Shown in pieces: positions 53,585 through 64,000 of a stretch of DNA of 64,000 nucleotides. The stretch spans positions 1 through 64,000 of the forward strand of contig MU621149.1 in NCBI GenBank assembly GCA_025399215.1, in the 5' to 3' direction. A model generated the notes under the pieces. It did not search any database and was not told the origin of the DNA. It saw only the letters and a list, made by a program, of their open reading frames with translations. Position numbers and translations under genes: made by a program. The DNA comes from Globomyces pollinis-pini (lineage: Eukaryota; Chytridiomycota; Chytridiomycetes; Rhizophydiales; Globomycetaceae). Numbering within the stretch: position 1 is the first letter of the stretch; every line of letters starts with the position of its first letter.

Positions 53585-54990
53585 ATGGCAATTGAAAGTA
53601 AAGATCTGATAATGTTAAAACAACAAATCACAAAAGCACTGGAAAATAATAATAATTTGGTAGATTGTATTACTAATGTTTAGACTATATTGGATCTACT
53701 AGATCAACTAGCAACTTGGAATGCTACCACCGATTCTCTAAAGGTTTGGATTAGTTTACTAACCTTAAAGGTATCTTTTTTATTATTTCATATTATTAGT
53801 CTTCTCGTATTGGTGTGTTTGTTACTGAGTTAAGAAAGGCTCCAAATACTAGTGAATTGGTCAAACAAAAATCAAAAGAACTAGTATTGAAATGGAAGAA
53901 AGATATTGGAAAAGCTACTACTTCACATACTCCTCAAAAAAAGTCAATAAATACCAATGTTAATGTAATATCAGATACAACAAAGTCGGATCTGACATCT
54001 GCAAATTCTTCAAATCCTTCAACACCAAAAACTCCAATTGAACGGACTTGTGAAGGCGACAATGTGTTTGTTAAAAAGTTACCTGAAAAAGTTCGAGTAA
54101 AATGCATTGAAATGTTGTATAGTGCATTGGCAACAGGAACGAATGAAGGTATTTTAAACATCTTTCATCTACTATTGCTTTCTTACATTTGAATCTTTTC
54201 AGGTTTTAATATTCAATAGTGAGAATGTTGATCTTATACACTTCTTTAAGCAAATAACGTCAAGATACTGAATAGTACATATACCTATTTGTATTTCTAA
54301 TTCAGTATCTTTAAATGTAATATGATCAGGTTATACTACATACGTTAGTTTGCTCTCAACAAACTCCATTTTTCAAACACACATTTTTTTTATTTTACTA
54401 ATGTTTTTAGAATCATATGAAGTATTAAATATTGCAGAAGAAGTTGAATCAAAAGTATTTGATGACAACAAATCGACAAACAATACTTACAAAAGTAGAA
54501 TGAGATCCTTGGTTGCCAATTTACGTGACAAAGGAAATCCATTGCTAAAGATGCGTGTTGTATCTGGTATCACCATTGTTCAATTAATGGTAGGAAATAT
54601 TAAACCTAGAGAATTTGCTTCAATGACCCCTGAGGTATTTGTCAAGTTATTAATTTGATTAGGATATGATGTCCAAGGATAGAAAAGCTTTAGTGGAAGC
54701 AGGTGAGTTTTCATCTAGTTTGTACGCACTTGCCTTAAAATTCTTTATTATCAAAGATTTACTAACGATCTAGCTGCTAAAGAAGCAATGTCAGATGCTG
54801 TTACTGCGAAAACCATGCATGCGGAAACCGATATGTTCAAATGTGGAAAGTGCAAGGGTCGAAGGGCAACTTACTATCAAATGCAAACGAGAAGTGCGGA
54901 TGAACCTATGGTATATAATAATGGTTTTGATAAATCTAGACAACTTTTGTAACTTGTACTATTTGTTATAACCGCTGGAAATTCTGTTAG
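53585..54990 (+). CDS. DST1: Transcription elongation factor TFIIS
   Basis: Start at 53585 (MAIESKDLIMLKQQ). The N-terminal LW domain (LDLLDQLATWNATT, SSRIGVFVTELRKA, LVLKWKKDIGKAT) is followed by a disordered linker. The central Pol II-binding domain follows (VESKVFDDNKSTNNTYKSRMRSL, IVQLMVGNIKPREFASM). The C-terminal zinc ribbon has FKCGKCKGRRATYYQ, the catalytic-hairpin RSADEPM, and VTCTICYNRWKFC. The RSADEP Asp-Glu pair stimulates backtracked RNA cleavage. Introns of 24, 56 (stacked), 261, 72 and 29 nt, plus others, are removed in this model. The 261-nt intron is the longest found in the window. Confidence 0.92.
53744..53799 (+). other. Stacked intron in TFIIS (2 units)
   Basis: A 56-nt intron: 53744-53770 (27 nt) and 53771-53799 (29 nt), junction AG|GT. 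The first unit is in frame and open, so it could be mistaken for coding, but its removal gives TDSLKSSRIGVFV, whose length matches the LW domain of other TFIIS proteins exactly. Confidence 0.72.
54149..54409 (+). ncRNA. Long TFIIS intron with a 12-bp-stem hairpin (candidate structured RNA)
   Basis: At 261 nt it is several times longer than other introns here. It contains AAGATACTGAAT at 54262-54273 and its exact complement at 54300-54311, enclosing a 26-nt loop. A GT...AG run of 54 nt (54149-54202) precedes it. I could not fit box C/D or H/ACA motifs with confidence, so a small nucleolar RNA remains only a possibility. Confidence 0.3.
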
Positions 54991-55183
54991 AGGTGTATTT
55001 TTGATTCGATGAATTAGAAGTTTATATTCTAGTTATATCCAATATATTTTAATGTTCGTTTTTTAAAGCAATAAGAATTCTTGATTTTAATTTAGTTTAA
55101 TGTATGTTTTTAGTATAAATTAAAGGAAATGACGACTTCCATATCCGACGCGTCCAGGAAAGTTTAATCAACAAACAAGGAAA

Positions 55184-57731
55184 TGACAATATCAGAAGTA
55201 CCTCCCGACTGTACATTTTTTTTCGCCTATATCTATCCAGACTTGGTTGGTACTGGACCATTTTCTAGTTTAACATGTTGTGATAAACAATCAACGAATT
55301 TAATTTGTGATTTAAACAATCAATTATCTATAATGTAAATTTCAAGAATTCTAAAAATCGATAGTGACTTGAATAATAATCATTTGGAAGGATATATAAG
55401 TGATTCCATTGGAGAATTAACAAATCTTCGTATCATGTATGATATGATGATACTAAAATCCATAGAAATTTATCACAAAACAATTTAACAGGAATGATAC
55501 CATCTAGTATTGAACAATTAACGAAATTACAAGAATTGTACAATTAATTTCATTTTAAACTATTTAGAAAATTGAATAGTAATCAAATGACAGGATATAT
55601 TCCCAATAGAATTGATGAATTGATTGAATTAAAAGAATTGTAATCATTCATTGAATCAGATTGAATTTATGATGTAGGTATTTGAATGAAAATCTATTTT
55701 ATGGCAAGATACCAGATACGATTGGTAATTTAAGTTCATTAGTACAACTGTAAGTAAAAGATTTCATACTGATAATCAGTGATTTAACCATGAATGATTT
55801 TAATGGAACCATACCAAAATCAATTCAAATTATGAATAATTATACTAATTTCAAGTAAGTTTATTAATAATCGTTAAGATATAGATTTGATAACAAGAAT
55901 TTAATAGATTCTATAGATATAAAACCAAATATGATGACAACTACGTATATGAATGATAAAATAATGACATCTATACCAACATCAATAGGAAATGAATTTG
56001 ATCAAACCAATGAAAAACAATTAAATATTCCATTGATTATAGTAGTATTATTACTATTAATATTCATTTTATTATTTACTATTATAAATCAACATCAACG
56101 TCATCATATTGAAGAAACATTACAAAATTCAAAAAAGAATTCAAAAATTACAACAACCATTTCAATTCCATCCATTAATAATGTAATGATAGATTCTATT
56201 GAAGATATTCAAGTTGATTTTAAAAAGAAATCAATTGAAAATGATGATATTGTTATCAATCCAGAATTTGGTTCAAAAGATACTTTGAAATCTACACCAA
56301 GTTTACAAAATATACAAAGACCAAAAACAATTAAAACTGATAAATCAAATTCAGAACCAATATTAAATGAAAAAAATTCAATCAATCAATTTACAGGTTC
56401 AGTAATGTATGATATAAGATTGGTTATTAAAAAGAAAATTGCTGGTGCTGGTGGTTGTGGTCAAGTATTTTTAGCTACTTATGCTGGTAAAGAAGCAGTT
56501 GCAAAAATACCAATTGAAAAAGATCATGAAATTTTAATTTATAATGAAAGTCGGATTATGAAATTAGTGGAATGTCCTTGGACAATTAAAGCATTAACAT
56601 TTTTAGATGGTAATTAATCTATGTGGAAATTAATACTTTGTTAAATAGGTGCACCTATTAAAATACCTGGACAAATTAATATACCACGTACAGTTTTATT
56701 ACTTGAATATATGGATCTTGGATCATTATCAACTTATCTTACTCCAAATCCACCACCAGATCAATATAATCTTTACAATTCTGTAAAAGATCAAATGTTA
56801 CAAATATCAATAATGTTTGCTAAAGGATTGGAGTATATACATCAACAAGGTTTATGTCATTTGGATGTTAAACCTGAAAATGTTTTATTAAAACAATCAG
56901 AAGGTGGTCAGATAATAGCAAAAGTATCTGATTTTGGATCTTGTAAACCCAATGGTTCTCGTGAACATGTATTCCAAACGTCTGGGTACATTCCACCAGA
57001 AGGTAAACAAGATAATGAGGTAAGATATCACTTTTACATTTCCACAAAACCAATCTCATTTTAATTTATCAGTACAATCAAAAACTTAATGATAGAAAAC
57101 GTACATGTTTGATGTATATGCTTTTGGATGTTCAATGATTTACATGTTGACCAACGAAAATTATCCATTCTTATGGGAAGGTGGTCATCAAAGTATTCAA
57201 GGCAAACAACGATTTCTATCCTCTATTCTCATCAACACCAAATTAGTTGATATGATCATCTCTAGTATTCATCATGATCCACAACAACGTCCCAATATGA
57301 CTTTCATCATCAAACAATTGAATGAATTTCAAAAAAATGATTTTGAAATGATAACATTCAACAAAATTAATACTAGTATATTAATGTCTTGTCAACCCAC
57401 CATCAAAACTACAAAATTAAATTCATCAATTGATTATCAAAACACACCAGGACAATATCTATTTAAACTTTTTGATTTACAATCACCAACAACACTCCAA
57501 CAATTCCATCAATCATTTCATTCCATATACTCACCTACCATACCCATCCCACTTGATATGTTCAAACAATACATTCAATCAAATGATGATATGGTTACAA
57601 GTCAATTATTGGATCAAACTATTTTTAAAACAATGGAACCTTTGTTGGATGGTGATGTGGATATACAACAAATTTGGATAGATGAAATTCATCATCAAAT
57701 TCAATTCATGATGGATCGTATATTAAATTGA
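55184..57731 (+). CDS. LRR receptor-like protein kinase
   Basis: An extracellular leucine-rich repeat region, a transmembrane helix (IPLIIVVLLLLIFILLFTII, about 56030-56090) and a cytoplasmic kinase. Plant-type repeats (LTGMIPSSIEQLTKLQEL; MTGYIPNRIDELIELKEL; FYGKIPDTIGNLSSLVQL) are encoded one per exon. The kinase keeps the P-loop AGAGGCGQV, the VAIK-like lysine (AVAKIP), HLDVKPEN and SDFGSC, with GYIPPE in place of APE. Two introns of about 40 and 77 nt interrupt the kinase. The tail of about 130 residues after the kinase is Gln/His-rich. No clear signal peptide was seen. Active-looking, so probably a surface sensor. Confidence 0.82.
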
Positions 57732-57840
57732 AATATTATCCTATTCATTCATTTGTTTTTTTTTTCTTTCATTTGAAGTTTGATTATTGTTTATCCTATT
57801 TGGTAATAAAATCCGTGAGACTCTAACTGAAACGGTTTCA

Positions 57841-58090
57841 ATTTGAAAATGACACGTACACATCGTTTTAGTGTTTGTTTCCAACATCAAAACGTGTACA
57901 ATGAAACTCTTCAAAAGTTCAAAACTCATCAAAAAATGAATTACAAGTTGAAAATCTTGTATTGAATTTAAGAGATTTGAAAATGACACGTACACATCGT
58001 TTTAGTGTTTGTTTCCAACACCATAACAATGTACAATGAAACTCTTGAATCAACAGTTCAAAACTCATCAAAAAAGGATTTACAAGTGCA
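57841..58090. repeat. Tandem duplication, unit about 134 bp, two copies
   Basis: Copies start at 57841 and 57975. The first 60 bases of each are almost identical (GAAAATGACACGTACACATC and following). Differences accumulate in the last part. It lies between the convergent kinase and PEX10 genes and has no coding pattern. It could be a duplicated terminator or promoter element. Confidence 0.8.
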
Positions 58091-58116
58091 TTTTAAAAGA
58101 AAGAGATGGATTTACT

Positions 58117-59318
58117 TTAATAATTCATCAATGGTAACAATAAATTCGCAGTAATAGGTTGTCGACATAATGGACACTCTGCCTTTGTCCTTATCCAATC
58201 CGCAATACATTTCCAACAAAATACATGTCCACAACTAACCAAATTTAAAATAAAATCAAACACAAAACTTTGTACTGGTAGATACTTTACGTTGTTCTAA
58301 ACATAAAGTACATTTAAGGGTATCATGAACGGGGTTATGATTGATGAGATGTGTATCACTATCATGTTAGAATATAAAAAGTGTACTCGTAATCACTGGT
58401 TTCGGTGGTTGTTGGCATTAGATTTGTTAATAATAATTTGATAAAAATCATGATTCCCAATATTTCATACCCCATTTCATTCTCCCCTTGACGCAATTGA
58501 CGTATAAAAGTCTATACATTTAAAAAAAATTGGAAATCTATACATATTTGAATTGAAATAAACGTTTGGAGAGATGATAATAATGACCTTTAGATTATAA
58601 CAAAAAAAGTAAACCTTGGATATAGAATAATGCTAGATGAATGGATAAAAAAGGACCTTTGAGTATCCGTATCAAACGTTCCAAGATTTCTCGATACCCA
58701 AATCGTTTCACAATCACTACCATCAACAACAATCACATTACTTTCTACACCCAAAGGTGTGAATTGTTTGATCAAATATGGTCCTGTTACTAATGTCATC
58801 AGATACATCACTCGACGCTATCGTTTAACAATTTTGTTTACTAGTAACGTTGGATATGTATTGTTGTATGTGATTAAAATATCTGAATATTCTTCACCAA
58901 GTGTTTGAGTTCCTTTTAGAAATGAATAAGTTTAGATGGTACCTTTTCTATTAATATCGAATTTGTTTACCTATACATATGAATCTAACAATATTTTACC
59001 TATACATATGAATCTAGTAATAGTGTACCTAATCATATCAATGAAGCATTTATATACCTATATATATCAATGAAATAACCAAACAAACCTAAAAATGAAA
59101 TCAATCAAATCCAAACCAGTCAAGAGAGGTATTCCATAATATACAGTATCAATACATAATCGAAACAATTGAGAATATTTATTTTGAAATCTAGTACCAA
59201 ATAATTGGGTTGAAATGTCTTGTAATTGGGTTCGAATGGATTGAAGGTAAACATCATCTTTTTGAATGGATCGGAGGATATCGGGTGGATTGGCTTTGGG
59301 ATACTGTGGATGGTTCAT
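58117..59318 (-). CDS. PEX10: Peroxisome biogenesis factor 10 (PEX10), RING E3 ligase
   Basis: Start at 59318 (MNHPQYPKANPPDILRSIQ). The N-terminal membrane part shows KDDVYLQSIRTQLQD, then the family's QTLGEEY and LHLALFYIQGHYYHLSKRL. The C-terminal RING appears once introns of about 28 and 34 nt are removed: CTLCLEQRKVSTSTNCGHVF, then CWKCIADW, then AECPLCRQPIT. The protein ends LLPLMNY. PEX10 with PEX2 and PEX12 ubiquitinates the import receptor PEX5 at the peroxisome membrane. The match to human PEX10 is strong over all blocks. The intron at 58913-59116 is the largest stack found. Confidence 0.9.
58913..59116 (-). other. Stacked intron in PEX10 (7 units)
   Basis: A 204-nt intron that divides without remainder into 59116-59089 (28 nt), 59088-59058 (31), 59057-59029 (29), 59028-59000 (29), 58999-58971 (29), 58970-58943 (28) and 58942-58913 (30). 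Every unit begins GT and ends AG; every junction is AG|GT. Units 4 and 5 match at 25 of 29 positions; units 2 and 3 share TTCATTGATAT. Removal of all seven restores LLTG to TQTLGEEY. Confidence 0.85.
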
Positions 59319-59509
59319 TATGGTTCAACTGGTTTGATTTTTTAGGTATAAAAATTGTGTGGAATGACAAACTAAAAACGATTTCAAAAAACCAAGTGGA
59401 ATAAACTTTTTGATATTTTTATTGTTTAAAATCAATAGTAAAAACAAGTATGCGAGAAAGAAAAAAGTGAAATAGTATGATATTCGAAACGATATAGAAA
59501 AGCCTAATT

Positions 59510-61197
59510 TCAATACGAAGACAGTAGTGAAGGCTGATCTATTGAAGAGAAAGGTTTCATTTCAGGGTCAAGTGTAAGAATATCACCCATTAGGGAATCC
59601 ATGTGTTCATTAAGACCTGAACCAGAGAATTCAGATTCTTTCCCATCACCATTAGGACGTTGTTGTTCAGGGTAAGGTTCTTCTAATTTAGTGGGATTAT
59701 CATATTGTTCCATTTTAAAGTTTTGGGAATCAAATTGATGTTGTAAATCATAATCATGAGATGGAATCATAGATTGAACACCATTTTGATGTTGTTCATC
59801 CATATTTTGCCATCCAACTCCAGAGTAATTATCGTTATGAGTTCGCATATGTTGAGTAAGATGATCAGAACGAGCAAAGGAACGATGACAATCTGCTACC
59901 ACACATATATATGGTTTTTCACCAGAATGTGAACGAACATGACGACGTAAATGTTCTAATCTTTTAAAGGTACGACCACAACCTTGAATAGGACAAGTTT
60001 GTTTTTCATTACCAGATCCACCTGATAACCTTCTACCATCACGACCTCTATTCAAATGATAAGGAGCAGGACGATTTGGTTCTAAACCAGGTTGAACAGG
60101 TTCAAAATTTCTAAAAAACATTGGTTTTTGATTTTGATGATTTCCATTTTGTTCATGATTATATTCAGGATTGAACATTGAAGGTAAATTGAGACCATAA
60201 TTTCCTTGCATGTTATTTGGATTCATATAAGATAATTGAGGACTATGAGAACCCATACTTGGAGAATTATGCATCATATTTGAGTGCATGTTTGACATTG
60301 AAGGAGAATTATGATGTGGAGTAAAAGATCCATGCCTAGTTTCTGGACTATTACCTAAAGAATGTTGAGGAGATGGATACATTAAAGAATTTTGAGAAGG
60401 GGAACCCATCATTGCAGGGTGCATAGAAGGGGAATTCATTAATGAAGGATGCATTGAAGGGGAACCAATTTGAGAAGCAGGATGATGTAATAAAAGGTTA
60501 TCATGTTGAGGAGAATTTGTCATATTCATATTATTTTGCATTGACATTTGAACTGGGGAATGATTTCGAGGAGGAGGAGCTGTAGCGATTGAAGGTAAAC
60601 AATGTAGTCTAGCTTGTTCCATAGCTTGATTCATCATTAATGGTTTTTTAGCTACCGTACAAGGAGGTTGACCTGAAGCTTCACGTTTTAAATCTCTTTC
60701 CAAAGCATCCTATGAATTTAGATTTATAATTTTAATGAAGACAAGAATATAGAAATGAAATAGCAATAATTTAAACTTACCAAGAATAGTTTATCATGTT
60801 TAACAGAATACCAATAAAAGACTTTTTGTTTTTTTTGAGTACGAATGCATTGATTTTCGTACAAGAATTTCAAGAAAGGAGACCTTGATTCTTCTAAAGT
60901 AGAATCGGCCATTGGTTTTAAATTTCTTAAATCTGAAAAGATACCTTCTTCAAATTTTTTTTGTAATACGATTGAACGACCTAAACATTCGAATCTATAG
61001 ATGAGAGCTCTAACGATATCCGTTCCAGTTATATGAAATAATTCATTCCATAAGATACAAGAAACAGATTCACCATTTGGTAGAGTGAAACGTCTTATTG
61101 ATTCATTTTGATTCCAATTTACAGGAGCAGTAGATAAGAATAATTTGAATTCTTCATGATGTTGATTAGCGAATAGTAGATCATTTTGATTATCCAT
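59510..61197 (-). CDS. STE12: Ste12-type transcription factor (STE domain plus two C2H2 fingers)
   Basis: Start taken at 61197 ([12 protein letters not shown]). The STE DNA-binding domain spans the first exon and the start of the second ([59 protein letters not shown]), joined across a 71-nt intron (60710-60780). A long Asn/Ser/Pro/His-rich region with repeats of SPSMHP follows, then two C2H2 fingers ([38 protein letters not shown]) near the C-terminus. STE plus C2H2 is the SteA form of basidiomycetes, ascomycetes and early fungi. It acts below MAP kinase signalling in mating, invasion or development. Strong marker that this is a fungus. Confidence 0.93.
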
Positions 61198-61299
61198 TTT
61201 GAAGATTAAAAAAAAATGTAAGAAGGGAACGGCATCCACGAACCCAAAGAGAGAGAAGGCTTTGACTCAAACGGCTTACAGCCACACCAGCCGAATGAC

Positions 61300-61813
61300 T
61301 TGCCACCCAATCCATCACAAGAACCCATTACTAACTCATTAGTAACTACTAACTACTCATTAGTAACTAATAGTAAACAACAAATGGATGATGATTATTA
61401 TGATATTTTAGGAATACAAAAAAATGCAAATTTAAATGATATCAGATTAGCTTATTATAAAATTATAAAATTATTACATCCTGATAATAATAATAACACA
61501 AATACAACAAAGTATGATAAAGTATTATTAGCTTATCAAACTCTATCAGATCCTATCAAAAAAAAAAATTATGATCATTTATTAAATGGTAATTTATTAT
61601 TATTCACTTACTATAGGTTTAAATAATATTGGTCCAATTCATGATCAAATTGATTTAGATGACATGTTTTATAGAAATAATACATATACGTATCATTGTA
61701 GATGTGGTGGTACTTTTATTGTAACAGAATTACAATTATCAAATTCTATTAATGTAGTAGAATGTGATCAATGTTCTTTATGTATCTCTTTATTATACCA
61801 ATTAAATGAATAA
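61300..61813 (+). CDS. DPH4: DPH4/JJJ3-like J-domain protein with CSL zinc finger (diphthamide synthesis)
   Basis: J domain with the essential HPD (IIKLLHPDNN) and YDILGIQKNANLNDIRLAYY. A 28-nt intron follows, and then the CSL-type zinc finger YHCRCGGTFIV...ECDQCSLCI. This architecture is specific to Dph4 (DNAJC24/Jjj3), which supports iron loading of the Dph1-Dph2 enzyme that starts diphthamide on elongation factor 2. Translation may start at 61300 or, more likely, 61384 (MDDDYYDILG). It is divergent from STE12, with about 190 bases between the likely start codons. Length from 61384 is about 133 residues, typical. Confidence 0.87.
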
Positions 61814-62387
61814 TAAAAAATCCTAAAACAGTAAAATACATCTGTGCTGTTGAAACGTTTCGTCCAAAGTTTTAGATACAAGTATTAACATGCTTGTGTA
61901 TTGAAACTGTAATTGAAACTGTAATTGAAACTATATCCTATTTTGTACTTACTTGCGTTTTACTACTATACACTTTATATCGTATACTACGATATCTGTA
62001 CAAAGTCATTTAATATAGATCTTTATCATTTCATCTCCTTTTTTTATAATCAAAAAAAGATATTTAATATCATATCTACGATATGATCTTTACTCAGTCA
62101 TTTAATATAGATCTTTATAATTTCATCTCCTTTACAAATCTTGTACTCTCTTGTTATCCGAAAGGGCTCTCTATGATTCATAAACCTCCTTTAAAGGAGC
62201 CAGTTCAACAGAGCTCTTAAATTGGCTCATAAACCTAATAAACTCAGCCTCAAAGTAAACTAAAGAATCCTTTAGAACCAAGAATTAAACGATACTATCA
62301 ATAAATGAATCTAGAATTTAAAAAGAGATCTTAAAAAACCAATCTTGAGCAATTTCTATAGGAATTGTTAAAATCTTGTAAGAAAAA
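61814..62387. repeat. Intergenic stretch with a 36-bp direct repeat
   Basis: Copies at 62005-62040 and 62097-62132 share GTCATTTAATATAGATCTTT and continue to ATTTCATCTCCTT with one difference. A small ACTGTAATTGAA tandem repeat lies just upstream near 61910-61935. No gene or tRNA was recognised. Confidence 0.6.
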
Positions 62388-64000
62388 TTATATTCCTGTA
62401 CTAGTATTTGAATCAGATTCAAATTCCATCAAAACTTGATCAGCCTTGACACGATTATCAAGTTGTACAAAGATTTTAATAACACCATTCATTGGACTTT
62501 TAATAACATTTTGCATTTTCATGGCTTCAATAATACAAAGTTCTTGTCCTTCAACAACTGGTTGTCCATTTTCAACAGATAATGATTTAATAATTCCTGG
62601 CATGGGTGATATGATTTGATGATTGATAGAATTCGGATTGGTTGGAATCATATGTTGTGTAAATTTCATTTGTGATTTGGTTAATACTTTAATTTGAAAC
62701 TAAAAATAAATATTAGAGTTTGTTACTAATGTTCCATAATATTGTAGTTGAAAACCAAACGGTTGATTGATAAGTTGTACGATTTGTTCCTTTTGATCTT
62801 GTATCTTTGCAATCACAACATTGGAATTTGTTTTTAAATCAATACTAATTTCAAATAGTTGTTGTTCAATTTGAACCTAGATGTTAAAAACAATCACTAG
62901 TATATACTTTAAATTGTTTTTTTTCGGGTATGATGGTTACAGGAACTGGATCATGATCATCAATAACAACATAAAATAATTCAGATGAAGGATTCATTAA
63001 TTGTTGGTTTGACATATTCAACCAAGTTTTTTTCCAAATATTCTTTTGATATTGAATCAATCCACTAATCATGACAAGATTATTGAATGTTTTGGTATTT
63101 AATTGATAACCTTGAAATCCATTTGGGTATGTATTGGGTATGAAATCTGTATTGATATTTCCTTGAATGAAATTTTCATTTTCATAAATGTCTCTCAATA
63201 AGGGTATGTTATGTGTCACTCCTATCGATTCAATCATTTAATTGTTACCTTGAATAATAAATGAATCTAATCCTGTTTTCATTTTTTCAATTGCTCCTAT
63301 TCGAGTGGTATCATGAGTACATAATTTACAAAGTAAAGGATCATAATAGACGGATATATCTGATCCTGTAACTACTCCAGAATCACAACGAATACCATGT
63401 AGATTGGTATTTGGTTCAATATATTTTGTTAGAGTTCCAATGGATGGCATATATGTATTGGGATGTTCAGCATAAATTCTTGATTCAAATGACCAACCAT
63501 TACAAGAAATATCGGATTGGTTAATGTTTAACTTTTCACCTCTAGCAACTCGTATCATTTGTTCTACTAAATCTATTCCAGTTACATATTCCGTTATTGG
63601 ATGTTCACTAAAGGATTACCATTATATTTTCAATTTACACTTGTAATCGGGTATTTACTTCTAGAAAATAAAACTTTTGATGTTTATCAACTAAAAATTC
63701 ACAAGTTCCTAAAAAATCAAATCAAAATTTCAATAAAAAATGATACCAGCAGAAGAATAACCAACCAATTTTGCCAAAGAAACAGCTTGTTTTCCCATTT
63801 CATGCCAAAGTTGACGATCAATAAATGGACTTGGAGTTTCTTCAATGACTTTTTGATTACGTCGTTGAATGGAACATTCTCGTTCTGGTAAATATAATAT
63901 ATTTCCATACTGATCTCCAATTAATTGTATTTCAATATGTCTTGGAGATTCAATAAATTTTTCTATTAATAATCGATTATCACCAAAACTTGAAGATGCT
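62388..64000 (-). CDS. PCCA: Propionyl-CoA carboxylase alpha subunit, 5' part beyond the window
   Basis: Mitochondrial biotin-dependent carboxylase subunit that carboxylates biotin for conversion of propionyl-CoA to methylmalonyl-CoA. The visible part starts inside the biotin carboxylase domain: [67 protein letters not shown]. It then runs through the middle domain and ends with the biotinyl domain, where EAMKMQN carries the biotin lysine. Introns of 27-38 nt interrupt it (for example one splitting the LQVEH codons). The C-terminal part and the EAMKMQN motif favour PCCA over methylcrotonyl-CoA carboxylase. Its start lies off the right edge. Confidence 0.85.

Noticed and set aside
53744..53770. 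In-frame 27-nt extension of a TFIIS exon
   Set aside because: Including it is open and in frame, but it inserts nine residues into the LW domain, where other TFIIS proteins have none, and the segment has GT and AG ends.
57019..57095. Stacked intron in the receptor kinase
   Set aside because: An internal CAGTACAAT could serve as AG or GT but not both without overlap, so it does not decompose cleanly.
59000..59057. Minisatellite inside a gene with no splicing meaning
   Set aside because: The near-identical units alone could be a minisatellite, but neighbouring units that are not alike keep the same 28-31-nt GT...AG frame, and the same pattern recurs in six other genes.
60710..60780. Stacked intron in STE12
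   Set aside because: The 71-nt intron has no internal AG|GT joint, so it is a single longer intron.

Overview
This window looks like a gene-dense, AT-rich nuclear segment from a flagellated (zoosporic, chytrid-like) fungus. The fungal signals are a Ste12-type STE DNA-binding domain fused to two C2H2 fingers, two GH16 cell-wall-type hydrolases and a LEU5-like CoA carrier. The zoospore signals are a giant HYDIN-like multi-ASH axonemal gene (about 15 kb), a second coiled-coil gene of possible flagellar function, and BRK1, a WAVE/SCAR subunit kept by fungi with crawling cells. The species cannot be named from sequence alone.

Layout. 0-9.5 kb: SDR (cut by the left edge), truncated SF3A2-like zinc-finger protein, phospholipase C, lipocalin, cullin-like fragment gene, LEU5/SLC25A42 carrier, fasciclin protein, PWWP protein, BRK1. 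9.4-12.1 kb: gene-poor, with a long palindrome and an intronless coiled-coil plus HNH nuclease (effector-like). 12.1-20.1 kb: bacterial-type isocitrate dehydrogenase, sulfatase, O-acetylserine-sulfhydrylase-type enzyme, RING-CH ligase, PGDH-like protein with altered catalytic residues. 20.4-25.9 kb: tandem pair of an unassigned multi-pass membrane family, then two GH16 genes. 26.4-41.2 kb: the giant axonemal gene. 41.5-54.9 kb: unknown small protein, Ca2+-ATPase, NTH1, METTL21-like enzyme, coiled-coil protein, UBXN1, exosome RRP42/EXOSC7, TFIIS. 55-64 kb: LRR receptor kinase, PEX10, Ste12, DPH4, propionyl-CoA carboxylase alpha (cut by the right edge). Tandem and divergent neighbours are close, sometimes only tens of bases apart.

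Gene structure is the most striking theme. Many genes are broken by very short GT-AG introns. Nearly all that I reconstructed by hand are 24-40 nt, and protein homology confirms reading frames across them. At seven places the intron is longer, and there it divides exactly into two to seven back-to-back units of 25-33 nt, each beginning GT and ending AG with nothing between them (AG|GT junctions). The frame is restored only when the whole block is removed. The largest is a seven-unit, 204-nt block in PEX10, where two adjacent units are about 86% identical. I call these stacked introns. They suggest tandem duplication of minimal introns, probably removed stepwise. Not every long intron fits: Ste12 (71 nt), the receptor kinase (about 77 nt) and two TFIIS introns (72 and 261 nt) are not clean stacks.

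A second class of genes has no introns (lipocalin, HNH protein, isocitrate dehydrogenase, sulfatase, both membrane paralogues, both GH16 genes). These are mostly secreted, surface or bacterial-like proteins, which may reflect different age or origin. All identifications rest on reading translations by eye; no database search was run.
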